A DNA stretch of 64,000 nucleotides from Rhodobacterales bacterium HKCCE3408 (lineage in GTDB: Bacteria > Pseudomonadota > Alphaproteobacteria > Rhodobacterales > Rhodobacteraceae): assembly GCA_015689705.1 (NCBI GenBank), contig WVSN01000006.1, positions 124,001-188,000 of the forward strand, read 5' to 3'. A program made the translations under genes and the position numbers. The notes beneath the pieces were generated by a model that was given only the letters and a program-made list of their open reading frames with translations, did no database searches and was not told where the DNA came from. Positions 15,098 to 23,339 of this stretch are shown here, one piece after another; the first letter of the stretch is position 1, and each line of letters begins with the position of its first letter.

Positions 15098-17725
15098 ATG
15101 ACAAAAGTCAGTCCGTCATCCCGAGATGTTGAGCTCCTCCAGACCCCGGGAAGGCGTCCGGTCACCAGCAATCAGCACAATCCAGTTCTCCTGCGGCTCG
15201 AGAGTGCGACCAAGCGATTTGGTGGCACCGTCGCAATCCACGATGTCACGTTCAACATCTGTGCCGGTGAGGTCCTGGCGCTTCTTGGAGAGAACGGCGC
15301 GGGCAAGAGCACATGTGTGAAAGTTCTCGCCGGCGTCTACCCGCCCGATGACGGGTCGGTCGTCCTGGATGGCAAGCGACGCGTATGGTCCTCGCCCATG
15401 GAAGCGCAGGAAGCGGGCATAGCTGTCATGCACCAGCATCCAGGTCTCTTTCCGGACCTCAGCGTTGCAGAGAACATCTTCTTCGGCCGGCTGCCACTGA
15501 CTTCGACGGGACTCGTGGACAGTCAGCTGATGCATCGTCGGGCGGCCGAAGTTCTGGACGCGATCGGTTTGGAAGTCGCGCCATCACAATCTCTCTCGAC
15601 GCTCAGTGTCTCAGAGCAACAGCTGATTGAGATCGCCCGCGCGCTCTCAGCCGACGCGAGCATCCTAATCATGGACGAACCTACGGCCGCGTTGTCCCAC
15701 AGAGAGGTCCGCAAACTCTTCGCCGTCGTTGAAGATCTGCGCTCACGGGGTGTGGGCATCGTATTCGTCGGGCACCGCATGGACGAAATCTTCGAGATTT
15801 CAGACCGGGTGGCAGTCCTGCGGGACGGCGAACTTGTAGGTCTCGAACCCGCCGACGTCCTGACCCGTGAAAAGGCCATCAATCTGATGGCGGGACGGGA
15901 CGTCAGCACCGAATACCCGGCCCGTTCGAGCGTGCCGGGAGATGTAGTGCTTTCTGTCGAGGGGCTTTCCCGGGACAGTGAGTACCGCGATATCAGCTTC
16001 GACGTACGGGCGGGCGAAATCGTCGGCATCGGCGGCCTGGTGGGGAGCGGTCGGACCGAGGTGGCGCGAACACTGTTCGGCGTAACCCGGGCTGATGCGG
16101 GCGCGGTTCGCGTCGACGGACAACCCGTGCGGTTCTCATCTTCCGGAGATGCGATGCGTCACGGCATCGCTTATGTGTCCGAAGACCGCCTTTCCCGAAG
16201 CCTCATCCCCGATTTCTCGATCCGAGTTAACGGTTCTCTGACCGTTCTGGATCAGTGCACTCAGTTCGGGCTCCTGCAGTCCGAGCGCGAAATCGAGGTA
16301 GTCAAACCGACGCTCGAACGACTGAAGCTGCGCTACGCCAGTTTCGAGCAGCCAATCTCGGGGTTGTCTGGCGGCAACCAGCAGAAAGTCGTCCTGGCGA
16401 AATGGGTCGCGACGGCACCACGCATACTGATCCTGGACGAGCCGACGCAGGGCATCGACGTCCAGTCAAAAGCCAAAGTCCACGCGATGATCTCTGATTT
16501 GGCCGAGCAGGGTCTCGCCATTATTCTGATCTCGTCAGAAATGCCTGAACTCCTCGGCATGTGCGACCGGATCGTCGTCCTGAACGAGGGTCAGCAAGCG
16601 GCCACGTTCACACGCGCCGAGGCCACAGCTGAATCGATCCTGGAAGCCGCAACGCGAACGCTCCGCATAGCCGACGCCACCGAGCGACAGGACGCAGTGG
16701 TTTCCGAGACGCCGGCATTCCGTCAGGAGAGCGCGTTCTGGATCCGGACGCTTCGCCACCTGTTCCTGCGGCGAGAGTTGGGTCTTCTGATCGCCATCCT
16801 GGCCGTCGTGATCCCCGTCACAATTCTGAACCCTCGCATGTTGAGCGCGTCGAATCTCTATTCTTTGACGATGGACGCAGCCCTTCTCGGCCTTGTTGCA
16901 CTGGGGCAGATGCTCGTGATCCTGACGCGGAACATCGATCTTTCGGTCGCCTCGGTCATCGGCCTGACAGCCTACGCCTCAGCAGCCCTGATGTCGGCAA
17001 ACCCGGAGCTTCCCGCACTCGCCGGTGTACTCTTCGCTTGCAGTCTCGGCGCCGCGTTAGGCGTTATCAACGGCTTGATCATCGCATTCGGCCGGGTTCC
17101 GTCAATCGTGGCCACGCTTGGGACGATGTCGATCTTTCGTGGTGTCCACTCGCTATACGCAGATGGCGATCAGATCAGCGCCGACGAAGTGCCCGCTCAC
17201 TGGCTGGCCATGGTTGGGCGCGAGCTACTGGGACTACCGTTAATCGTAGTGGTATCGCTTGCGGTCCTGGCCGTGGCCGCGCTCGTCCTCTCGCGTACCC
17301 GCTGGGGCAGGGAATTGTACGGCGTTGGCTCGAACCCACACGGCGCGGACCTGATCGGCATTCCAGCGCGCAACCGCATCTTTTCCGCCTTTATCGCCGC
17401 TGGGGCTCTGGCCGGGCTGATGGGTGCTCTATGGGCCTCCCGCTATGCGACGGTCGATGCCCGCGTTGCCTTTGGCTATGAACTCACTGTTATCGCTTCG
17501 GTCGTCGTCGGAGGGGTTGCGATCCGTGGCGGCTCAGGGACGGTCCTGGGGATCGTTCTGGGCGTACTTGCGTTGCTCATCATCCGCAACGGACTCGTTC
17601 TCGTTCGGGTCGATCCACTCTGGCTTCAGGGCGTCTACGGCCTTGTGATCCTGGTGGCGATTACAGTCGACGCGCGCATCGCGGCACGGCGCGAACGTCG
17701 CCTGGCGAAAGCAGGCCGGGCATGA
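15098..17725 (+). CDS. Fused sugar ABC transporter ATPase-permease (rhamnose/AI-2 type)
   Basis: An 875-residue fusion. Residues 30-530 are a double-ATPase subunit of the RbsA type, with Walker A GENGAGKST at 64-72, a degenerate LSVSEQQ signature, Walker B ILIMDEPT and a second half with GLVGSGRTEVA and LSGGNQQKVVLAKW. From about residue 555 an RbsC-type permease follows (LVILTRNIDLSVASVIGL, GVVAIRGGSG-like loop). In most relatives these are separate proteins. The ATG at 15098 is chosen over the TTG at 15089 because GGGAGGAG ends directly before the latter. It overlaps the next permease gene by 4 bases. Confidence 0.9.
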   Translation: MTKVSPSSRDVELLQTPGRRPVTSNQHNPVLLRLESATKRFGGTVAIHDVTFNICAGEVLALLGENGAGKSTCVKVLAGVYPPDDGSVVLDGKRRVWSSPMEAQEAGIAVMHQHPGLFPDLSVAENIFFGRLPLTSTGLVDSQLMHRRAAEVLDAIGLEVAPSQSLSTLSVSEQQLIEIARALSADASILIMDEPTAALSHREVRKLFAVVEDLRSRGVGIVFVGHRMDEIFEISDRVAVLRDGELVGLEPADVLTREKAINLMAGRDVSTEYPARSSVPGDVVLSVEGLSRDSEYRDISFDVRAGEIVGIGGLVGSGRTEVARTLFGVTRADAGAVRVDGQPVRFSSSGDAMRHGIAYVSEDRLSRSLIPDFSIRVNGSLTVLDQCTQFGLLQSEREIEVVKPTLERLKLRYASFEQPISGLSGGNQQKVVLAKWVATAPRILILDEPTQGIDVQSKAKVHAMISDLAEQGLAIILISSEMPELLGMCDRIVVLNEGQQAATFTRAEATAESILEAATRTLRIADATERQDAVVSETPAFRQESAFWIRTLRHLFLRRELGLLIAILAVVIPVTILNPRMLSASNLYSLTMDAALLGLVALGQMLVILTRNIDLSVASVIGLTAYASAALMSANPELPALAGVLFACSLGAALGVINGLIIAFGRVPSIVATLGTMSIFRGVHSLYADGDQISADEVPAHWLAMVGRELLGLPLIVVVSLAVLAVAALVLSRTRWGRELYGVGSNPHGADLIGIPARNRIFSAFIAAGALAGLMGALWASRYATVDARVAFGYELTVIASVVVGGVAIRGGSGTVLGIVLGVLALLIIRNGLVLVRVDPLWLQGVYGLVILVAITVDARIAARRERRLAKAGRA

Positions 17726-18720
17726 GGCGACCGGACTGGATATCGGGTTGGGACGCCTTCATCTGCATCGTAACGCTGGTTGCGCTTGTTTTCGGCCTGA
17801 CGGCATTCGAGAATTTTGGCAGCGCTTTCAATATCAGTCAGATGATCGCGGGCGCGTCAGAACGGGCGCTGCTGGTTCTGCCGATGATGCTGTTGCTCAT
17901 CACCCGCGACATCGATCTTTCCGTCGCAAGCACCCTGGCGCTTACGAGCGTGGTGCTCGGGCTTCTTGTCCAGAGCGGTGTTGCACTTTGGCCTGCGATT
18001 GGCCTCACGATTATTGCCGGAGCAGCGCTTGGCGCGTTCAACGGGGTATTCGTCACGGTCGTGGGCCTGCCGTCGCTGGTCGTGACTCTCGGGACGATGG
18101 CTCTGTTTCGCGGCATCGGCTACATGGCGCTCGGCTCTGGTTCGGTCAACATTCTGCCGCAGGGCCTTTTAACCTTCGGCTTCACCAACGTTCCTGGAAC
18201 GTTCGTGCCCTGGACGATCGTACCGTTCCTGGTGCTCCTGCCGATCTTCGCCATCGTACTGCATCGGACGGTCGTGGGTCGCGAGATATTCGCGATCGGC
18301 GGCAGCCCACTTACTGCGCTCTATTCCGGCATAGCTGTGAACCGCATCCGCTTCGGTCTCTTTGTCTTCTCGGGCGTCACCTGCGCAATGGCAGGCATCG
18401 TCTACACCGCCAGGCTCGCGAACGCGCGAGCGAACAATGCGTTCATGATGGAGCTCGACGTCATCACGATAGCGATGCTTGGAGGTGTGAGTGTCTTTGG
18501 CGGCAAGGGTGGCGTCGTTGGCGTTGTCGGCGCTCTCAGCCTCATTGCGCTCATCCGCAACCTGCTCGGCATCAACGGAGTCGGAGGAGACGCCCAGAGC
18601 ACCATCATTGGGCTTCTGCTGATCGGCGCGCTCCTTGCCGGCACCTTCGCCCCCGGAATCGTCGCGCGGATCGGCGCGGCCAGGCGCGGCAAGACGGGCG
18701 CCGCCGCGGCGTCGGACTGA
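17722..18720 (+). CDS. Sugar ABC transporter permease (RbsC/RhaP-type)
   Basis: A 332-residue inner-membrane permease with about nine helices and the family segments LLITRDIDLSVASTLALTS, VTLGTMALFRGIGYMALG and LGGVSVFGGKGG, the last being the cytoplasmic coupling loop region. It pairs with the permease half of the upstream fusion to form a heterodimeric channel. The junction is an ATGA overlap. Substrate is inferred from the binding protein as rhamnose, AI-2 or a similar small sugar. Confidence 0.9.
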   Translation: MRRPDWISGWDAFICIVTLVALVFGLTAFENFGSAFNISQMIAGASERALLVLPMMLLLITRDIDLSVASTLALTSVVLGLLVQSGVALWPAIGLTIIAGAALGAFNGVFVTVVGLPSLVVTLGTMALFRGIGYMALGSGSVNILPQGLLTFGFTNVPGTFVPWTIVPFLVLLPIFAIVLHRTVVGREIFAIGGSPLTALYSGIAVNRIRFGLFVFSGVTCAMAGIVYTARLANARANNAFMMELDVITIAMLGGVSVFGGKGGVVGVVGALSLIALIRNLLGINGVGGDAQSTIIGLLLIGALLAGTFAPGIVARIGAARRGKTGAAAASD

Positions 18721-18768
18721 GCCGCCACCGCAAGAACCCAAGACCGTCCAACCAAGGAGGAGACGAAG

Positions 18769-19761
18769 ATGATGAGAACATTGATGTCGACAGTCGGCGC
18801 ATTCGCACTGCTGGCTTCCGCTGCTCAGGCCCAAGATTGCCTGACAGAACCCGGGACCATCGGGTTTTTACCGAAGCTCGACACCGACCCGTACTTCCAG
18901 GTGGCGCGGGAAGGCGCACAGGAAGCGGCCGATGAAATCGGAGGCACCGTGATTCAGGCCGCGCCGAGCCAAGCCACGGCCGAAGCGCAGGTCGAGTTCA
19001 TCAACAACCTCGTGGCCCAAGGGGTGGACGTCATCGCGATTGCGGGGAACGATGCCAACGCCGTCGCTCCCGCGCTGCAACGCGCTGCCGCCAACGGGGT
19101 CCGGGTCATCTCCTACGATTCCGATGTGGCGGCTCAGGCCCGCAGCGTCTTCGTCAATCAGGCGCTCGGCTCAAGCCTTGCAGAAATGATGCTTCAGTCG
19201 ATGGCGGACATGATCGAAGAGGGGCAGTTTGCGATCCTCTCGTCGACGCCGACCGCGACCAACCAGAATGCCTGGATCGCGCAGATGGAAGAGGAGTTGG
19301 CCAACAACCCCGACTATGCCGGCCTCGAACTCGTCACCGTCGTCTACGGCGAGGAAAGTGAGCAAATCAACCAGCAGCAGGCTCTGGCACTGGCGCAGAC
19401 CTACCCCGACCTCAAGGGTATCATCGTGCCGGCCGGGATCGGCTTGCCGGCCGCCGCCCGCGCGCTGGAGGAAGCCGGCCTTGTCGGTCAGATTCAGCTC
19501 ACTGGCCTGGCGCCGGCCTCGCTGATCCGCAGGTACATCGAGGAGGGATCGGTTCAGGATATCTGGTGGAACGTCAGCGATCTGGGTTACCTCGCCTACT
19601 ACGCCGCCCAAGCCATCGCGATGTGCGACATCACCGGCGAGACAGGAGAAACGTTCGAGGCCGGACGGCTAGGTATGTACGAGATCGGCGAGAACGGAGA
19701 AATCGTTCTGGGGCCAGCACAGATCGTCACGCCCGAAAACGTCGGCGAATTCGCGTTCTGA
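18769..19761 (+). CDS. Periplasmic sugar-binding protein (RhaS/LsrB-like)
   Basis: A 330-residue periplasmic binding protein with a cleavable signal ending near ASAAQAQ. Segments such as GFLPKLDTDPYFQVAREGA, INNLVAQGVDVIAIAGND, RVISYDSDV, TPTATNQNAWIAQMEEEL and GIIVPAGIGLPAAARALEEAG follow the pattern of rhamnose-binding RhaS and autoinducer-2-binding LsrB proteins. An AAGGAGG site precedes the double ATG. It is the last gene of the importer operon and is followed by a hairpin. No catabolic enzyme genes for the sugar are adjacent. Confidence 0.87.
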   Translation: MMRTLMSTVGAFALLASAAQAQDCLTEPGTIGFLPKLDTDPYFQVAREGAQEAADEIGGTVIQAAPSQATAEAQVEFINNLVAQGVDVIAIAGNDANAVAPALQRAAANGVRVISYDSDVAAQARSVFVNQALGSSLAEMMLQSMADMIEEGQFAILSSTPTATNQNAWIAQMEEELANNPDYAGLELVTVVYGEESEQINQQQALALAQTYPDLKGIIVPAGIGLPAAARALEEAGLVGQIQLTGLAPASLIRRYIEEGSVQDIWWNVSDLGYLAYYAAQAIAMCDITGETGETFEAGRLGMYEIGENGEIVLGPAQIVTPENVGEFAF

Positions 19762-19773
19762 ACCCCGCGAGGG

Positions 19774-19797
19774 CGGCGGGCGTTTCGTCGCCCGTCG
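19774..19797 (+). terminator. Hairpin after the sugar ABC operon
   Basis: CGGCGGGCG pairs with CGCCCGTCG (one G-U) around a TTTCGT loop, 12 bases after the binding-protein stop. No T-run follows. Position and stability fit a transcript end. Confidence 0.5.
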
Positions 19798-20195
19798 GCC
19801 TTGCATCCGAAAGCAAGGACGGCATCGCCTCAAGACCGGTGGCCAGCGCGGGACCTCGACCGACAGAACACTCTGCTGTCGGATCGGCCGTTTCCGAATG
19901 CCGGACATGTACTGACCTGGGCCGGTACGGTTGCACGCAAACCCTGTTCGCCGTCCAGCGTATCCTACCGTTTCCGGCGAGGACCGTGTTCTCCCGGTCG
20001 ATCAGGACAGGGTTTGCGCACGGAAATAAACGCGCTGTGCCCCTTCCCGCGGAAGCGCCGGTACGGCCACCTCGCGCGGACTTTCGGAACTAGACCGATC
20101 CGGACATCGCTGTTCACCGACGAGTCAGCATGGCCCGCCGTGGCGGCGTCGCCGTGGCACAGTGTGCCGGGCGAGCCGCCGCCCCGTCTCGCGGT
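19798..20195. other. Non-coding gap between ABC operon and helicase
   Basis: No convincing gene was found in these roughly 400 bases; the open frames present lack coding character and family motifs. The stretch holds a 12-base perfect inverted repeat (CGCAAACCCTGT at 19936-19947 and ACAGGGTTTGCG at 20007-20018). Nearer the helicase stop it also holds a small GGCAC/GTGCC hairpin (20156-20168) that could end the helicase message. Confidence 0.4.
19936..20018. repeat. 12-bp perfect inverted repeat with 59-bp spacer
   Basis: CGCAAACCCTGT is followed 59 bases later by its exact complement ACAGGGTTTGCG. The enclosed sequence shows no coding features. It could fold as a long RNA stem-loop or be the ends of a small degenerate element; nothing in the flanks indicates target duplication. 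Confidence 0.45.
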
Positions 20196-21401
20196 TCAGG
20201 CCGCGAGGCGGGCGTTGCCGCGGCGCGACCGGCGGCGCGGACGACGTTTGGGGCCGGCCTTGGGATTGTCCGAAGACGTGGACCAGGGTGTGCCGCCGGC
20301 GATCCCGACACGTGTGCCGAGAACCTTCTCGATCGACCTCAATTCCCCCATCTCCTCGGCCGCGCAGAAGGCGACGGCGCGCCCCGAACGCCCGGCCCGG
20401 GCGGTACGACCGATCCGGTGGACGTAGTTCTCGGGCACGTTCGGCAGGTCGTAGTTGTAGACATGGCCGACGCCGGGAATGTCGATGCCGCGCGCGGCGA
20501 CGTCAGTTGCGACGAGCACGCGAACGCTGCCTGCCCGGAACGCGTCGAGCGCGCGGTCACGCTGGCCCTGGCTCTTGTTGCCGTGGATCGAGGCCGCGGC
20601 GAAGCCGGCCCGGTCGAGCTGTTTCATCAGCCGCTCCGCACCGTGCTTGGTACGCGCGAAAACAAGCGCGCGTTCGTCCCGGTGGCCGTCGAGCAGGTTG
20701 ATCAGCAGGTCCTGCTTGGCTTCCTTCGCGACGAAATGCACCGCGTGGGTGACCTTGTCCGCGACTTTGCCCGCGGGTGAGACCTCGACCCGGACGGGGT
20801 TGGTCAGGTAGTCGCGCGAGAGTTCGGCCATCTGCTTCGACATCGTGGCCGAGAACATCATCGTCTGGCGGTCCCGGTTCAGCACCGGAGCGATCCGGCG
20901 CAATGCATGGACGAAGCCGATATCGAGCATCTGGTCGGCCTCGTCGAGTACGAGGAACCGGGTCTGCCCGAGATCGACCGCGTTGCGGTCCATCAGGTCG
21001 ATCAGGCGGCCGGGTGTGGCCACGAGGATATCGGTACCGCGCGCGAGACGGCCGGCCTGCGCGCTGATCGACTTGCCGCCGACCACGAGCGTGATGCGCA
21101 GATCGCCGGTCAGGCCTTCGAGCGTTTTCACGATCTGCCCGGCCAGCTCCCGCGTCGGCGCAAGCACGAGACCGCGGACACTGCGCGGCGTCAGCTTCCC
21201 GCGCCGCGGCGACAGGGCCGCCACGAGCGGGAGGCCGAATGCCGCGGTCTTTCCCGTGCCGGTTTGCGCGATGCCAAGAACGTCACGACCCTGCAGCGCG
21301 TATGGGATCGCCTTGGACTGGATCGGTGTAGGGTCTTTCAGTCCGAGGCCGTCGAGCCGCGAGACGAGATGGGCGTCGAGCCCGAGTTCAGAAAAATTCA
21401 T
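20196..21401 (-). CDS. DEAD-box RNA helicase (RhlE-like)
   Basis: A 401-residue ATP-dependent RNA helicase. The Q motif (FSELGLDAHLVSRL...PTPIQ), motif I AQTGTGKTAA, Ia APTRELAGQ, motif II LDEADQMLD, motif III FSATMSK, motif V ATDVAARGIDIPG and motif VI HRIGRTARAG are all present. A basic C-terminal tail ([16 protein letters not shown]) probably binds RNA. Such enzymes act in ribosome assembly, RNA turnover and cold adaptation. The ATG is preceded by AAGGA, and a 16-base palindrome lies directly upstream, suggesting post-transcriptional control. Confidence 0.93.
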   Translation of the reverse strand: MNFSELGLDAHLVSRLDGLGLKDPTPIQSKAIPYALQGRDVLGIAQTGTGKTAAFGLPLVAALSPRRGKLTPRSVRGLVLAPTRELAGQIVKTLEGLTGDLRITLVVGGKSISAQAGRLARGTDILVATPGRLIDLMDRNAVDLGQTRFLVLDEADQMLDIGFVHALRRIAPVLNRDRQTMMFSATMSKQMAELSRDYLTNPVRVEVSPAGKVADKVTHAVHFVAKEAKQDLLINLLDGHRDERALVFARTKHGAERLMKQLDRAGFAAASIHGNKSQGQRDRALDAFRAGSVRVLVATDVAARGIDIPGVGHVYNYDLPNVPENYVHRIGRTARAGRSGRAVAFCAAEEMGELRSIEKVLGTRVGIAGGTPWSTSSDNPKAGPKRRPRRRSRRGNARLAA

Positions 21402-21413
21402 AAGTGTCCTTGT

Positions 21414-21429
21414 CCGGACTCGAGTCCGG
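21414..21429 (-). promoter_or_regulatory. 16-bp perfect palindrome in the helicase leader
   Basis: CCGGACTCGAGTCCGG is its own reverse complement and lies two bases upstream of the AAGGA ribosome binding site of the helicase gene. As RNA it would fold into a hairpin beside the binding site; as DNA it could bind a dimeric protein. The sequence shows the palindrome; the role is inferred. Confidence 0.5.
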
Positions 21430-21909
21430 CTTGATTCCGAACGACCTTCGCGGTCGCCCGGCCCTGGGGTACACCTCGGCGAAGGCCTGCCGCGCCGGAT
21501 TGCGCTGCGAGCTGCCAGAGGCGGCGTCCCCCCTGCGTGATGTGGGAAAACTGTTCGTCACGGCCGGAGGCGGAAGCGATCCGCCTGCTCACGCGGCAAA
21601 GCGATGACGTCCGCGGCACATGGGGCTTCGCGGGGCTGGTGTCAATCATATTCTGGGTCGCGCTATCGGCCGCGAGAGTCCGAACCGTATGCCCGACGTG
21701 AGTGCCGGAGCACGATACCGGCCTGCCTGTCGCATTACCCTGCACCGTGGCACCGGCCTGGTCCGAACCACACCCCACGGCCCGGATCGCGATTGGAATA
21801 TCGTCTTGGAGAAATTGGACTATCCGCCCCAGGGCACATCCCGGCTTGGCCTGCCGGGCTTAACACCGTACATCTTTCGCATAACAGTTTGATCCAGGGA
21901 GGAACGATA
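21430..21909. other. Divergent intergenic region, helicase / TAXI operon
   Basis: This 480-base stretch separates the divergent helicase and TAXI genes. Frames open across it show no motif and read like chance. It ends with the GGGAGGAA ribosome binding site of the TAXI gene, so promoters for both genes should lie here. No clear operator was seen. Confidence 0.4.
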
Positions 21910-22872
21910 ATGAAACTCGTCAAGGCTCTCGCGGCCAGCGCCCTCGTGTCGCTTGCGGTCCCGGCCGTTGCGCAGGAACAGCTTTCCATCGCGACCGGCG
22001 GCACCGGCGGCGTCTACTACCCGATGGGCGGCGGACTGGCAGAGGTCATCAACAACCACATCGACGGCTACTCGGCCACGGCCGAAGTGACCGGCGCTTC
22101 GGTCGAGAACATGGGCCTTGTCGCAACCGGCGACGCCGACCTCGCCATCGGGCTCGCCGATACCGTGGCGCAGGCCTACAGCGGCACCGGCCGCTTCGAG
22201 GGCCAGCAGCTTCCGATGATCCGCGCCGTTGGTTCGCTCTACGCGAACATGGTCCAGATCGTCGCGCTAGAAAGCAGCGGCATCACCTCGCTCGAAGACC
22301 TGCGCGGTCGCCGCGTCTCCGTCGGTGCACCGGGTTCGGGCACCGAGGTCAATGCCGACGCCATCCTTCAGGCCAACGGCATCACCTACGACGACATCGA
22401 AGAGCAGCGCCTGAACTTCAACGAAACCGCCGACGCGCTCGCAAACGGCGACATCGACGCCGGCTTCTGGAGCGTGGGTGCGCCGACCTCCTCGATCCTG
22501 AACCTCGCCACCACCAACGACATCGTCATCATCCAGCTGACCGAGGAAGAGCTTGCGGCCGCCGCGGCGGCTGATCCGACCTTCGCCATCACCACGCTGG
22601 CGGGCGGAAACTACAACGGCGTCGACGAGGACATCACCGTGCTCGGCATCCCGAACGTTCTGGTCGCGTCCTCCGAGATGTCGGACGACCTGGCCTATGC
22701 GATCACCCGCGCGATGTTCGAGAACATTGCCGACCTGCAGGCCGTGCATCCGGCGGCGAACGAGACCACGGTCGAGTTCACCATGTCGGCCACGCCGATC
22801 CCGCTGCACCCCGGTGCCCTCCGCTACTATGAGGAAATCGGCGCCGAGATTCCGGACGACCTGCGTCCGTGA
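21910..22872 (+). CDS. TAXI-family TRAP transporter solute-binding protein
   Basis: A 320-residue periplasmic receptor with a signal peptide ending at about AVAQ and the TAXI family opening IATGGTGGVYYPMGGGLAE. Further family segments are VGAPGSGTEVNADAIL and GDIDAGFWSVGAP. TAXI receptors capture small organic acids or amino acids and hand them to a fused TRAP permease. The ATG at 21910 is fixed by GGGAGGAA. The next gene starts at a GTG inside its stop codon, so three genes form one operon. The substrate cannot be inferred with confidence. Confidence 0.9.
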   Translation: MKLVKALAASALVSLAVPAVAQEQLSIATGGTGGVYYPMGGGLAEVINNHIDGYSATAEVTGASVENMGLVATGDADLAIGLADTVAQAYSGTGRFEGQQLPMIRAVGSLYANMVQIVALESSGITSLEDLRGRRVSVGAPGSGTEVNADAILQANGITYDDIEEQRLNFNETADALANGDIDAGFWSVGAPTSSILNLATTNDIVIIQLTEEELAAAAAADPTFAITTLAGGNYNGVDEDITVLGIPNVLVASSEMSDDLAYAITRAMFENIADLQAVHPAANETTVEFTMSATPIPLHPGALRYYEEIGAEIPDDLRP

Positions 22873-23339
22873 CGGCACGGACCGGAGGGGGGCTCGCCGC
22901 CCTCCTCCTTTTCTCCGGCCTGACCGCCGCCAGCGCGGCCGACCTGGTCGCCACGCGCGAGGACGGCACCGTAATCGCCCGCCTGCCCGTGCCCGAAGGC
23001 GCGGGCTGGTGCGTCCTCTGGCATCATTCCGTCCAGGGTTTCGAGGTCTCCGACTGTTACGAAAACCGTGACGGGCGGATGGTGCTGGTGCGGTCTCGCC
23101 AGCCCGACTTCGCAGCCGGACTCGGCCATATTCCGGGCCGTGGACGGCAGGTTTCGGACGGGGAAGGCGGATACTGGATCCTCGACATTGACGAGCCGGT
23201 GCCGGGCAATGCCTACGTGCTGCGCCCGGGCGTCGGCTTCGTCGATCACAGGCTGCAGGTCGGCGACACCGTCGTGTCTCTGTCGGCCGCCGCCCCGCAC
23301 GAACGGGTGCGGATCGAACTCATGGGGGACGAGGACTGA
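22869..23339 (+). CDS. DUF1850 domain protein of the TAXI TRAP operon
   Basis: A 156-residue exported protein with an N-terminal signal (to about SAADL) and the DUF1850 pattern WHHSVQGFEVSDCYE, a conserved buried core with one cysteine, ending in beta-rich sequence. Its start is a GTG overlapping the TAXI stop and its stop overlaps the permease ATG, so it is translationally coupled on both sides. DUF1850 proteins recur in TAXI operons and are thought to be accessory subunits, but their role is unknown. Confidence 0.82.
   Translation: MTARTGGGLAALLLFSGLTAASAADLVATREDGTVIARLPVPEGAGWCVLWHHSVQGFEVSDCYENRDGRMVLVRSRQPDFAAGLGHIPGRGRQVSDGEGGYWILDIDEPVPGNAYVLRPGVGFVDHRLQVGDTVVSLSAAAPHERVRIELMGDED

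Noticed and set aside
13449-19797. Genomic island bounded by tRNA-Gln and a repeated tRNA end
   Set aside because: I looked for a copy of the tRNA 3' sequence (GGTTCGAATCC...CACCCCA) in the gap after the ABC operon and found none, and no integrase is present. Only a composition difference remains.
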